Source: Streptomyces vilmorinianum (GTDB lineage Bacteria; Actinomycetota; Actinomycetes; Streptomycetales; Streptomycetaceae). From it: DNA of 64,000 nt. This document shows, one piece after another, positions 11,149 through 22,281 of this stretch (position 1 is its first letter; every line of letters begins with the position of its first letter). The DNA lies in NCBI RefSeq assembly GCF_005517195.1, contig NZ_CP040244.1:1010001-1074000 (forward strand). The letters are read 5' to 3'. Under the pieces are notes generated by a model. The model ran no database searches. It was not told the DNA's origin and worked only from the letters and a program-made list of their open reading frames with translations. The position numbers and the translations under genes were made by a program.

Positions 11149-13075
11149 CTCCCGAGAGCAGCGGAAGCGGGTCGGCGGCGAGCGTGAGGGCCAGGGGGCG
11201 GCCCCGGGGCGCCGTGAAGCGGCCGGGGGGCGCTCCCGTACGCGTACCGCGCGGACGAGCGTGCTGCTCGCGTGCGGCGGGCTGCTGGTGGCCGGGTGCG
11301 CGACGATGCCCGACAGCGGGGACGTACGGAACGTGAAGGCGTCCAACCCGGGCGACTCGCAGGTCCGGGTGTACGCCGTGCAGCCGCGGGAGAACGCGGA
11401 GCCGGACGAGATCGTCGACGGCTTCCTCGAGGCCATGACCAGCGACGACCCGGGCTTCGCCACGGCCCGGAAGTATCTGACGAAGCAGGCCGCGCGCGCG
11501 TGGAAGCCGGAGCAGAGCATCACCGTGCTCACCACCGCGCCGGACCGCGAGCAGGCCGACCGTCTCGCCGACCCGGAGAGCCAGGGGCGGTCCTACCCGA
11601 TCCGCGGCCGGCAGATCGCGACCGTGGACGCCCGGCACGCCTACCAGCCGATGAGCCCGGCCGAGTACCGGGACTTCATCCATGTGGTGCAGCAGCCCTC
11701 CGCGGACGGCAAGGGCATGGAGTGGCGCATCGACCACCTGCCGCCGGGTCTGGTGCTCAGTCAGGCCGACTTCCAGCGCAACTACCGCTCCGTCAACAAG
11801 TACTACTTCGCGTCCGGAGAGGACTGGGTCGTCGCCGACCCGGTCTACATCCGGCAGCGGCAGGACCCGGTGACCCGGATGGATCCGGTGACCCAGACCG
11901 TCAAGGCGCTTCTTGAAGGGCCGACGAACTGGCTCAAGCCGGCGGTCGATTCGCGCTTCCCCTCCGGAACGGAGCTGAAGGAGGGCGTCACCACGCTCGC
12001 GACGGACGATCAGTCCACGCTGAAGGTGCCGCTCAACGCCAAGGCCGACCGTGTGGGAGGGGAGGTGTGCCGGCGGATGGCGGCTCAGTTGTTGTTCACG
12101 CTCGGCGATCTGACGTCCGTACGGGTGGAGAAGGTGGAGCTGCAGCGGGCCGACGGCACGTCGCTGTGCGCGGTGGCCAAGGCGCAGGCGGAGGAGTTCG
12201 CGCCGGTGCATGACGGGGGCCGGGGGGAGAACCCGTTTTTCGTCGACGAGCACGGCACGCTGAAGACGCTGCCGGTCGGCGGCACGGAGGACACGGAGGC
12301 GCAGGTGACGCCCGGGCCGTTCGGCAAGGGCGCCACGGAGCTGCGGTCCGTCGCGATCGACCGCGCCGAGAGCCGCGCGGCCGGGGTCGGCAAGGACGGC
12401 AGAGAGCTGCGCGTGGCGTCGATCCTCTCCGACCACGAGCTGAAACCCGCGCTGCTCACGAGCACCGCGGCCCGGCCCGAGGACCGGCTGTCCGCGCCCA
12501 GCTGGGACGGCCGCGGCGACCTGTGGGTGGCCGACCGCAACCCCGCGAAGCCGCGCCTGTGGGTGATTCCGGACGGCGAGGGGGAGCCCCTGGAGGTCCG
12601 GGCGCCCTGGCTGTCGGACGGCGCTCGGGTCGAGTCGCTGCGGGTCTCCGCGGACGGGGTGCGCATCGCTCTGCTGCTCAAGGACCAGGACGGCCGCACG
12701 ACGCTCAAGATCGGGCGCGTGGAGCGGGATGACCGCGGGACGCAGCAGACCGTGTCGGTCGTGGACCTGCAGCCCGTGGTGCCGGGGATGGAGACGGTCA
12801 CCGCCGTGTCCTGGGCGGGTCCGAGCCGGCTCGTCGTCGTCGGCAAGGAGGCCGGCGGCGTCCAGCAGGTCCGGTACGTCCAGACGGACGGCGCGACGTC
12901 GGCGACCTCGGTGCTGCCGGGCCTCAACGGGGTGACGGCGGTCGCGGCGCCGAACGACGACAGGTCGCCGGTGGTCGCCGACTCGGGCAACGACGGCATC
13001 GTGCGGCTGGTGCCGGGCGCGAACTGGCAGCGCCTGGTCAAGGTCGAGGGCTCCGCTCCGGTCTACCCGGGATAG
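11138..13075 (+). CDS. lpqB: LpqB, MtrAB-associated lipoprotein
   Basis: A 645-residue secreted lipoprotein. A basic N terminus and hydrophobic stretch end in the lipobox LLVAGC with Cys54 as likely lipidated residue. A GerMN-type domain follows at roughly 200-330 (VKALLEGPTNWLKPAVDSRFPSGTEL), then a C-terminal beta-propeller-like LpqB domain. LpqB modulates MtrB signalling in actinobacteria. The GTG at 11138 lies inside the end of mtrB with a GGGGGAGG site 9 bases upstream, implying translational coupling. The lipoprotein signal starts about 40 residues in, long but normal for this family. Confidence 0.95.
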   Translation: MGADSREQRKRVGGEREGQGAAPGRREAAGGRSRTRTARTSVLLACGGLLVAGCATMPDSGDVRNVKASNPGDSQVRVYAVQPRENAEPDEIVDGFLEAMTSDDPGFATARKYLTKQAARAWKPEQSITVLTTAPDREQADRLADPESQGRSYPIRGRQIATVDARHAYQPMSPAEYRDFIHVVQQPSADGKGMEWRIDHLPPGLVLSQADFQRNYRSVNKYYFASGEDWVVADPVYIRQRQDPVTRMDPVTQTVKALLEGPTNWLKPAVDSRFPSGTELKEGVTTLATDDQSTLKVPLNAKADRVGGEVCRRMAAQLLFTLGDLTSVRVEKVELQRADGTSLCAVAKAQAEEFAPVHDGGRGENPFFVDEHGTLKTLPVGGTEDTEAQVTPGPFGKGATELRSVAIDRAESRAAGVGKDGRELRVASILSDHELKPALLTSTAARPEDRLSAPSWDGRGDLWVADRNPAKPRLWVIPDGEGEPLEVRAPWLSDGARVESLRVSADGVRIALLLKDQDGRTTLKIGRVERDDRGTQQTVSVVDLQPVVPGMETVTAVSWAGPSRLVVVGKEAGGVQQVRYVQTDGATSATSVLPGLNGVTAVAAPNDDRSPVVADSGNDGIVRLVPGANWQRLVKVEGSAPVYPG

Positions 13076-13136
13076 CTTTCTGCTCCCGTTGTCCACAGGG
13101 CTGGCCGGACCGATCCGGCAGGAGGACAGTGGAGCC

Positions 13137-13952
13137 ATGCGGGGGTGGTGGCGCGAGATCGCCGGACTGGTGCTGCCGGTCGCCTGTGGAGGCTGCGGCA
13201 GGCCCCGTACGGAGTTGTGCCCGGCCTGCCGGGCGGACCTGGCGGGCCCGGGACCGCGCCGGGTGAGGCCCCTGCCCGAGCCGGCCGGACTGCCGGTCGT
13301 CCATGCCTCGGCGCCGTACGCCGGTGCCGTACGGTCGGTGCTCCTCGCCCACAAGGAGCGCGGCGCGCTGTCCCTCGCCGGGCCCCTGGGCTCCGCGCTC
13401 GCGGGCGCCGTGGAGGCTGCTGCCGAGCGCTCTGGCGCCTCGGGGGCCGTTCCCCTTCTTCTTGTACCGGTCCCCTCGTCACGACGCTCGGTGCGGGCGC
13501 GTGGCCACGATCCCACCCGGCGGATCGCACTGGCCGCCGCGGGGCGGCTACGCCGTCAGGGGCGGGCCGCTCGGGTGATTCCGGTGCTGCGCCAGCGGCG
13601 CGCCGTGGCGGACCAGTCGGGGCTCGGCGCCCGCGGGCGGTTCGCCAACCTGGCCGGGGCGCTGGAGGTGCTCGCGGGCGGCGCGCGGCTCATGGAGCGC
13701 GGGCAGGTGGTCCTTGTGGACGATCTGATGACCACGGGTGCCTCGTTGGTGGAGGCGGCGAGGGCACTGCGTGCCGTACACCGGCCGTTCATTCCCGGGG
13801 CGGCGGAAGGCACGGCCGACGGCGCCGCCGGCGGCACGCCGGAAAGCGGATTCGTACAGCCCGCAGCGGCGGTAGTCGCATGTTCTCCGGCGTCGTTCGA
13901 GATAAACCGGAACTGGCGGAGAACTTGCATCGTTGCAGGTGGTGAGAGGTGA
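13137..13952 (+). CDS. ComF family phosphoribosyltransferase-like protein
   Basis: A 271-residue ComF family protein. An N-terminal four-cysteine zinc module (CGGCGRPRTELCPAC) precedes a type I PRTase fold with the PRPP-binding signature VVLVDDLMTTGAS around residues 194-206. In competent bacteria ComF helps DNA uptake; in Streptomyces the role is unknown. The ATG at 13137 is preceded by GGAGCC. The last ~60 residues after the PRTase motif (AEGTADGAAGGTPESG and onward) are low in complexity and look less constrained. It lies 61 bases after lpqB and may be partly co-transcribed with it. Confidence 0.9.
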   Translation: MRGWWREIAGLVLPVACGGCGRPRTELCPACRADLAGPGPRRVRPLPEPAGLPVVHASAPYAGAVRSVLLAHKERGALSLAGPLGSALAGAVEAAAERSGASGAVPLLLVPVPSSRRSVRARGHDPTRRIALAAAGRLRRQGRAARVIPVLRQRRAVADQSGLGARGRFANLAGALEVLAGGARLMERGQVVLVDDLMTTGASLVEAARALRAVHRPFIPGAAEGTADGAAGGTPESGFVQPAAAVVACSPASFEINRNWRRTCIVAGGER

Positions 13953-14139
13953 AAACACCCGAACGGAGGTATGTGGCTGCAGCGGGTGCCGACACCCGTC
14001 CGAAAGAGCTATGTTCGGTTGTGAGGAATGGCGAAGGCTACGCCTCACCGAATGCACGGGTGCGCCGTCAGGACAGGAGTTCAGGGCGAATTAACCTCGG
14101 GTTGGTGGGGTGGGGATCTTGCCGACTGGGGAGGAGGAG

Positions 14140-14223
14140 GTGAAAGTCGCCAAGTCCGAGGCTCCGGCATTCACCGGAGTCTGGTGCAAAGGGAGATGCT
14201 CAGCGGCCGAGGAGCCGTACTGA
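14140..14223 (+). CDS. Candidate leader ORF upstream of hpf (27 codons)
   Basis: A short frame from a GTG at 14140 to a TGA at 14221-14223, ending 23 bases before the hpf start. It is preceded by the purine-rich tract GGGGAGGAGGAG (14128-14139), a far stronger ribosome site than most in the window. Its second half holds codons rare in Streptomyces, including AAA, AGA and TCA, and encodes WCKGRC. The DNA also contains an inverted repeat CTCCGG-CATTCA-CCGGAG at 14162-14179. It may be a regulatory upstream ORF for the stress-induced hpf, or chance. Third-position GC is only ~74%. Conservation is untested. Confidence 0.3.
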   Translation: MKVAKSEAPAFTGVWCKGRCSAAEEPY

Positions 14224-14246
14224 GCGATCCGGGAACGGAGTTCTGC

Positions 14247-14927
14247 GTGGACATCGTCGTCAAGGGCCGCAAGACCGAGGTGCCCGAGCGGTTCCGCAAG
14301 CACGTGGCCGAGAAGCTGAAGCTGGAGAAGATCCAGAAGCTCGACGGCAAGGTGATCAGCCTCGACGTCGAGGTGTCCAAGGAGCACAACCCGCGGCAGG
14401 CCGACCGGTCCGACCGTGTGGAGATCACCGTCCATTCCCGAGGCCCGGTGATCCGGGCAGAAGCGGCAGCAGGCGACCCGTACGCAGCGCTCGACCTCGC
14501 CCACGGCAAGCTCGAGGCGCGACTGCGCAAGCAGCACGACAAGCGGTACACCCGCCGTGGCAACGGCAGGCTCTCGGCGGCCGAGGTCGCCGATGTGGTG
14601 CCGGGCGTCGCACAGCTCAACGGAAGCGGCGAGCTGGTGGGCGCGGAGACCGGCGGGGTGCCCACCACGATGATGGGCTCGATCGAAGTACAGGGCGAAG
14701 GCCCGCTGGTCGTCCGCGAGAAGACCCACAAGGCCGCTCCGATGACCCTCGACCAGGCGCTCTACGAGATGGAGCTCGTCGGTCACGACTTCTATCTGTT
14801 CGTCGACTCCGACACGAAGCAGCCGAGTGTCGTCTACCGGCGGCACGCATACGACTACGGCGTCATCCACCTGGAGAGCGACCCGCTCGCCGAAGGCGGC
14901 GGCGCCGGTGGTGCCCTCGGCGGCTGA
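14247..14927 (+). CDS. hpf: Ribosome hibernation promoting factor, long form
   Basis: A 226-residue long-form HPF. The N-terminal S30AE domain begins VDIVVKGRKTEVPERFRKHV and covers about residues 1-105. The C-terminal dimerisation domain holds the conserved block MTLDQALYEMELVGHDFYLFVD and YRRHAYDYGVIHL. Long HPF joins 70S ribosomes into inactive 100S dimers in stationary phase and stress. The GTG at 14247 is chosen by homology of the first residues and the GGAG 6 bases upstream. The longer frame reads into leader DNA that contains a separate candidate uORF. Confidence 0.95.
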   Translation: MDIVVKGRKTEVPERFRKHVAEKLKLEKIQKLDGKVISLDVEVSKEHNPRQADRSDRVEITVHSRGPVIRAEAAAGDPYAALDLAHGKLEARLRKQHDKRYTRRGNGRLSAAEVADVVPGVAQLNGSGELVGAETGGVPTTMMGSIEVQGEGPLVVREKTHKAAPMTLDQALYEMELVGHDFYLFVDSDTKQPSVVYRRHAYDYGVIHLESDPLAEGGGAGGALGG

Positions 14928-15135
14928 CCCGCAGCCGCAGCACCACACTCAACTTGTCCGTCACGGTGCCCCTGGAGCGCCCCTTGCGCCCCCCAGGGGC
15001 ACCCCCGTGCGACCACGGGATCACCGCGCCGAGGCCCGGGCATGAAATCATGGCGTGCACGCCAACCGGTGCTCCGAGAGCACGGGTTGGAGGACCGAAC
15101 ACGAATTCAGGCCACGGCCTTCAGGGGGAGGAACG

Positions 15136-15891
15136 ATGGCGGACAGCTTCGGGCCGGTGCACAGCGGGCGAGAGCCCGATGGCGCGGCCACCGCGGAGGG
15201 ATCGGATTCGGACAGCGGGGAGTCCCGCAAGGAGCCGATCCGGGTTCTCGTGGTGGACGACCACGCCCTTTTCCGTCGCGGTCTGGAGATCGTCCTTGCC
15301 CAGGAGGAGGACATTCAGGTCGTCGGCGAGGCCGGTGACGGGGCCGAGGCGGTCGACAAGGCGGCCGACCTGCTGCCCGACATCGTGCTGATGGATGTCC
15401 GGATGCCCAAACGCGGCGGCATCGAGGCCTGCACCTCCATCAAGGAGGTGGCCCCCAGCGCGAAGATCATCATGCTGACGATCAGCGACGAGGAGGCCGA
15501 TCTCTACGACGCGATCAAGGCGGGCGCGACCGGCTATCTCCTGAAGGAGATCTCCACCGACGAGGTCGCCACCGCGATTCGCGCGGTGGCCGACGGCCAG
15601 TCGCAGATCAGCCCGTCGATGGCGTCCAAACTCCTCACCGAGTTCAAGTCGATGATCCAGCGGACGGACGAGCGCCGGCTCGTCCCCGCGCCCCGGCTGA
15701 CCGACCGCGAGCTGGAAGTCCTCAAGCTCGTCGCGACCGGGATGAACAACCGGGACATCGCCAAGGAACTGTTCATCTCCGAGAACACGGTGAAGAACCA
15801 CGTCCGCAACATCCTGGAGAAGCTCCAGCTGCACTCCAGGATGGAAGCGGTCGTCTACGCGATGCGGGAGAAGATCCTCGAGATCAGGTGA
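15136..15891 (+). CDS. NarL/FixJ-family response regulator (orphan)
   Basis: A 251-residue response regulator. After a ~35-residue acidic leader, the receiver domain starts PIRVLVVDDHALFRRGLEIVL, with phospho-acceptor Asp in VLMDVRMPKRGG and the conserved Lys in YLLKEI. A LuxR-type helix-turn-helix closes the protein (LTDRELEVLKLVATGMNNRDIAKELFISENTVKNHVRNI). No sensor kinase gene adjoins it, so it is an orphan regulator. The ATG at 15136 follows a strong GGGGGAGGAA site. Its last 33 bases are copied again 88 bases downstream, outside the gene. Confidence 0.93.
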   Translation: MADSFGPVHSGREPDGAATAEGSDSDSGESRKEPIRVLVVDDHALFRRGLEIVLAQEEDIQVVGEAGDGAEAVDKAADLLPDIVLMDVRMPKRGGIEACTSIKEVAPSAKIIMLTISDEEADLYDAIKAGATGYLLKEISTDEVATAIRAVADGQSQISPSMASKLLTEFKSMIQRTDERRLVPAPRLTDRELEVLKLVATGMNNRDIAKELFISENTVKNHVRNILEKLQLHSRMEAVVYAMREKILEIR

Positions 15892-15978
15892 GGGACCAGC
15901 GCTGGAGCGCCCCCTGCTGGGGGTCCTACGCCCCGGGAGATGCAGCGCGATGCGGGAGAAGATCCTCGAGATCAGGTG
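15858..15978. repeat. 33-bp direct repeat: duplicated 3' tail of the response regulator gene
   Basis: Bases 15858-15890 (the last codons of the response regulator gene) and 15946-15978 are identical over 33 bases, starting CGCGATGCGGGAG and ending GAGATCAGGTG. The copies are 88 bases apart. The downstream copy lies outside the regulator gene, and its complement supplies the TGA stop (15972-15974) of the converging YcaQ-like gene. This points to a local duplication. Confidence 0.9.
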
Positions 15979-17147
15979 CCCTCCGCGGCCAGCTCCGCCG
16001 TCAGCGCCGTCGCCGTCTCCGGGCGGTCCGCCCGTTCGATGCGTACCGTGTCGCAGCCCACCCACTCGGCCGCCTCGCGCAGCGCGCGCGCCATCGCCGG
16101 GGCCGACTTCGGGGAGTCCAGCGACACCTGCCGTGCCACCAGCGTCCTGCCCTCGCGCGCCGGGTCGACCCGGCCCACCAGCTTCCCGCCCGCGAGCAGC
16201 GGCATCGCGAAGTAGCCGTGCACGCGCTTCTGCTTCGGCACGTACGCCTCCAGGCGGTGCGTGAAGCCGAAGATCCGCTCCGTGCGCGCCCGCTCCCAGA
16301 TCAGCGAGTCGAACGGCGAGAGCAGCGTCGTACGGTGCCGGCCGCGCGGCTCGGTTGCCAGCGCCGCCGGGTCGGCCCAGGCCGGCTTGGACCAGCCCGC
16401 CACGGTGACCGGCACGAGCCCGGAGGACTCGACCACGGCGTCGAAGTGCTCGCCCTTGATCCGGTGGTAGTCGGCGATGTCCGCGCGCGTGCCCACGCCC
16501 AGCGCCTCGCCCGCCTGCCGCACCAGCCGCCGCAGGCACTCGGTGTCGTCCAGATCGTCATGGAGCACGGCGTCCGGGATCGCCCGCTCGGCCAGGTCGT
16601 AGACCCGCTTCCAGCCGCGGCGCTCGGTGCACACCACCTCGCCGTACATCAGCGCCCGCTCCACGGCGATCTTCGACTCGGACCAGTCCCACCACTCGCC
16701 CTTGTTCTTCGCGCCGCCGAGCTCGGTCGCCGTCTGAGGCCCCTCGGTCAGCAGCTGCTTGATCACCGCGTCGTACGCGCCGTCCGGCAGGTCGTGGTAC
16801 CAGTGCGGGCGGCCGCGGTAGGCGCGGCGCCGGAAGGCGAAGAGCGGCCACTCCTCCACGGGCAGGATGCAGGCCGCGTGCGACCAGTACTCGAAGGCGT
16901 GGCCCTCGGTCCAGTACGCCTCCTCGACCGCCGTACGGCCCACCGCGCCCAGGCGGGCGTACGGGATCAGCTCGTGCGAGCGGGCCAGGACGGAGATCGT
17001 GTCGAGCTGCACCTGACCGAGGTGGCGCAGCACGCCCCGCACCCCCGCGCGGCGGTCGGGCGCGCCCAGGAACCCCTGGGCGCGCAGGGCGATCCGGCGG
17101 GCTTCGTCCGCGGACAGTTCGGTGGCGGGCGGCGGCACAGTCGTCAT
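15972..17147 (-). CDS. YcaQ-like winged-helix DNA-binding / crosslink-repair glycosylase family protein
   Basis: A 391-residue protein of the HTH_42 / YcaQ (AlkX) family. Typical blocks are LRHLGQVQLDTISVLARSHELIPYARLG near the N terminus, YWSHAACILP, and FDSLIWERARTERIFGFTHRLEAYVP with KRVHGYFAMPLLAGGKLVGRVDP toward the C terminus. Relatives remove bulky or crosslinked bases from DNA; whether this Streptomyces member does so is inference. The ATG at 17147 is used, with GGGTACGG just upstream. Its stop codon lies in the duplicated tail of the opposing response regulator gene. Confidence 0.85.
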   Translation of the reverse strand: MTTVPPPATELSADEARRIALRAQGFLGAPDRRAGVRGVLRHLGQVQLDTISVLARSHELIPYARLGAVGRTAVEEAYWTEGHAFEYWSHAACILPVEEWPLFAFRRRAYRGRPHWYHDLPDGAYDAVIKQLLTEGPQTATELGGAKNKGEWWDWSESKIAVERALMYGEVVCTERRGWKRVYDLAERAIPDAVLHDDLDDTECLRRLVRQAGEALGVGTRADIADYHRIKGEHFDAVVESSGLVPVTVAGWSKPAWADPAALATEPRGRHRTTLLSPFDSLIWERARTERIFGFTHRLEAYVPKQKRVHGYFAMPLLAGGKLVGRVDPAREGRTLVARQVSLDSPKSAPAMARALREAAEWVGCDTVRIERADRPETATALTAELAAEGT

Positions 17148-17187
17148 GATCCGTACCCTAGAGGCCGCCACTGACAGCCGGTCCGGG

Positions 17188-17217
17188 ATCAGTCCACATC
17201 AGTCCACATCAGTCCGG
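17188..17217. repeat. Three 10-bp tandem repeats at the GNAT 3' end
   Basis: ATCAGTCCAC occurs at 17188-17197 and 17198-17207, followed by the variant ATCAGTCCGG at 17208-17217. The repeats cover the stop codon of the minus-strand GNAT gene (17199-17201), so copy-number change would change the C terminus. Confidence 0.8.
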
Positions 17218-17792
17218 ATCAGCTCCGGGGACGGGAGATACGGCAGCGGACTCGGCAGGCCGAGGTCGGAGGGGAGCAGCGAGGCGACCCAGGTGTCCCG
17301 CAGGGTGCCGTTGTTGGGCAGCCCGGCCCGCAGCACGCCCTCCATCGTGAAACCGGCCTTCTGCGCGACGGCGCGCGAGCCCTCGTTGCCCACCTCGGCG
17401 CGCCACTCCAGGCGGGTACAGCCGATCTCCGTGAAGGCCCAGCGGGCCAGGGCGAGGGCGGCCTCGGTCATGTAGCCGCGGCCTCGGTGCTCCTTGGCCG
17501 TCCAGAAGCCGATCTCCCACGCGCCCGAGCGCGGGTGGTGGAGCGCCACCGCGGCGAGGATCGGGCCGCCCTCCCGGAGCCGTACGGCGAAGCTGTACTC
17601 CGTGTCGTCGCGCCAGCCGTCCGGAACGACCCGGTTCAGGAAGAACGCGGCGTCCTGTGGCCCGTAGGGCGAGGGGACCGCCGTCCAGCGCTGGATCTCG
17701 GGGTCCTGGCAGATCGCGTGGACCTCGTCGGCGTCCCCGGGGGTGAACGTGGCCAGGGTCAGGCGTTCCGTGCTCAGTGTCGTCGGCTCCAT
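17199..17792 (-). CDS. GNAT family N-acetyltransferase
   Basis: A 197-residue GNAT acetyltransferase of the RimJ/RimL type. It begins EPTTLSTERLTLATFTPGDADEVH and has the acetyl-CoA binding motif around residues 96-108 (TAKEHRGRGYMTEA). The C-terminal signature VGNEGSRAVAQKAGFTMEGVLRAG is also present. Such enzymes acetylate N-terminal or side-chain amino groups of proteins or small molecules; the substrate is not evident. The ATG at 17792 is the start that gives a family-length chain; no good ribosome site is visible, so translation may be weak or leaderless. Confidence 0.88.
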   Translation of the reverse strand: MEPTTLSTERLTLATFTPGDADEVHAICQDPEIQRWTAVPSPYGPQDAAFFLNRVVPDGWRDDTEYSFAVRLREGGPILAAVALHHPRSGAWEIGFWTAKEHRGRGYMTEAALALARWAFTEIGCTRLEWRAEVGNEGSRAVAQKAGFTMEGVLRAGLPNNGTLRDTWVASLLPSDLGLPSPLPYLPSPELIRTDVD

Positions 17793-18029
17793 GACGGAAT
17801 TCTGGTGAGAACGCCGAAGGGATGCGAACACTTTTCGGGCCTGGCGGCACCTTCGGCGCGTCTCGAGCGTTCTCATTCCGGGCAGCGGTGACGCTCCGGC
17901 CCTTCGGGCCTCCCGGCGCGGCGGCGGTCTCGCTTACGATGGCCGTTGCGGTGGGGACCACCTGCCGTGCCCGCGCCCGAGTCATGACAAGACCCAGTGC
18001 AGGCCCGACCGGCAAGGAGACCAGCCTCA

Positions 18030-20840
<2,811 letters not shown>

Positions 20841-20859
20841 CCCCCGCTGAGGGGCTGGA

Positions 20860-20891
20860 GGGGTCGGACACCTGTCGGGGTGGCCGGCCCC
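20860..20891. terminator. Hairpin after secA, probable bidirectional terminator
   Basis: GGGGTCGG (20860-20867) can pair with CCGGCCCC (20884-20891), with one G-T wobble and a 16-base loop, 19 bases after the secA stop and just before the end of the converging gene at 20896. Only TTC follows, so the T-tract is poor. Confidence 0.55.
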
Positions 20892-20895
20892 TTCG

Positions 20896-21462
20896 TCATG
20901 CGCGGGCTTTCTGCGCGGGCACGCGCGCGTGGAGGCCGTCCAGCTCGACGGCGGCGCAGCGCCAGCGGCGGTCGGCGCCGAGCTCGAGCCGGAAGGCCAT
21001 GGCGCGTACGCCCTGGCCGGTGGCGATGCTGGCGAACGCCTCCATGGCACCCGGGCCGGACTGGACGCGGCAGCTGCGGAGGACGGGGCGGGTGCCGTGA
21101 CCCCCGAAGGGGGTCACGGGGGCGAGCTGGACCAGCTGCTCGTACGCCTCGCCCACGGTCTGGCCCAGCATCCAGTGAACGGGGCGCCGGCCGCTCAGGA
21201 CGAGCAGGAGGCGCTCGGCGAAGTGCGCGTGCGTGGGGAGCACCTGCGGCGCCGTACGGACGCGTGACGCGGTGCCGGGGCGGGCGCCCGCGGAGCCGCG
21301 GGGGCCGGTGCCGGCCGGGCCGCGAGGCGCGGAACGGGGGCGGGGGGTGCGGGGGCGGGTGGCGGCCGTGGGCGCGGGGGCGGATGTGGGGGTGGGCGTG
21401 GGGGTGGGCGTGGGTGTGGGCGTGGCGCCCGGGGTGCGGTTCGTCGTGGCGGTGGTGTTCAT
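20896..21462 (-). CDS. Rv3235 family protein
   Basis: A 188-residue protein of the actinobacterial Rv3235 family. The N-terminal ~70 residues are low-complexity proline/threonine/arginine, including a run of TP dipeptides encoded by a GGGCGT/GGGTGT microsatellite near 21390-21430. The conserved C-terminal half (HAHFAERLLLVLSGRRPVHWMLGQTVGEAYEQL and MAFRLELGADRRWRCAAVELDGL) carries the family signature. These genes sit next to secA in many actinobacteria. No biochemical function is known; co-location with secA is suggestive only. Confidence 0.82.
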   Translation of the reverse strand: MNTTATTNRTPGATPTPTPTPTPTPTSAPAPTAATRPRTPRPRSAPRGPAGTGPRGSAGARPGTASRVRTAPQVLPTHAHFAERLLLVLSGRRPVHWMLGQTVGEAYEQLVQLAPVTPFGGHGTRPVLRSCRVQSGPGAMEAFASIATGQGVRAMAFRLELGADRRWRCAAVELDGLHARVPAQKARA

Positions 21463-21493
21463 GGGGGTCCCCGTTCCCTTGCGCCCGGTGGTC

Positions 21494-21505
21494 TACCGAG
21501 CGGTA
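21494..21505. promoter_or_regulatory. Palindrome TACCG-AG-CGGTA, candidate repressor operator
   Basis: TACCG-AG-CGGTA is a near-perfect 12-bp palindrome of the kind bound by TetR-type regulators. It lies 31 bases upstream of the minus-strand Rv3235-family start, in the divergent region shared with the DUF6912 gene. No regulator gene adjoins it, so any regulator would act in trans. Confidence 0.4.
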
Positions 21506-21738
21506 ACTTCTGTTGGGGATCTTGTACGGGCGTGCTCGGCGCTCCCGCAAGAAGCCGTCAGGGCCCGGGCGGCCGTCCGGAAGGTTCACCTATCAGAGTG
21601 AGGGGCCGGTCTTCCGGGTCTGTCGGCGCGGGGCGCGGGGATGCGTCAGGTGGACCGGAGAGAGCGCGGCCCGAGGACCCCGAAGGGGGACTCCCGCACG
21701 TATCCTGAGGGCGTTTCCGACTACGAAAGCGGCCAGCC

Positions 21739-22245
21739 ATGCGCGTGTACGTCCCCCTGACCCTCCCCGGTCTCGCACAGGCGCACAAGACGGGCGAGAT
21801 CGGCCCCGGCCCGCTGACCGCGTACGCCGTCACCCCCGCCCTGCGCGAGTGGTACGTCTCCGACGACATCGAGGAGCTCGAGTACGCGGCGCTCAGCCGG
21901 GCCGCGTCCGCCTCCCTGCGCCTGCTCGCCGGGGACCCCTCGGCCGCGCGGCGCCGGATCGTCGTCGCCGTCGACGTACCGGACAAGGAAGCGATCGTCG
22001 ACCCCGACCGGGGCCTGGACGCCGGCTCGGTGGGGGAGGTCCGGATCGCCGGAGCCGTACCGCTGGCCAAGGCCGCTGCCGTGCACGCCGACGCGGACGA
22101 CGCCGAGGCGGACGTCTCGGCGGCGGCGGACGCGCTGGGGGCGGCGGACCTGGGCGACGACGACGCGCAGTTCACGGTGGACGGGGCGGAGGACCACGAG
22201 CTGCTGTGGTTCGGGGTGCAGGAGATCCCGGGGCTGCTGGCCTGA
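21739..22245 (+). CDS. DUF6912 family conserved actinobacterial protein
   Basis: A 168-residue acidic protein starting MRVYVPLTLPGLAQAH. The conserved first half contains AYAVTPALREWYVSDDIEELEYAALSRAA and is followed by RRRIVVAVDVPD. The second half is rich in Ala and Asp and ends in WFGVQEIPGLLA. It matches a small family found almost only in actinobacteria; function is unknown. It has no membrane segment or signal peptide. It lies 36 bases upstream of the HAD hydrolase gene and could be co-transcribed with it. Confidence 0.8.
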   Translation: MRVYVPLTLPGLAQAHKTGEIGPGPLTAYAVTPALREWYVSDDIEELEYAALSRAASASLRLLAGDPSAARRRIVVAVDVPDKEAIVDPDRGLDAGSVGEVRIAGAVPLAKAAAVHADADDAEADVSAAADALGAADLGDDDAQFTVDGAEDHELLWFGVQEIPGLLA

Positions 22246-22281
22246 CCCCGTCCTGTCAGCGGGTGCCGGTACCGTCTTCGC

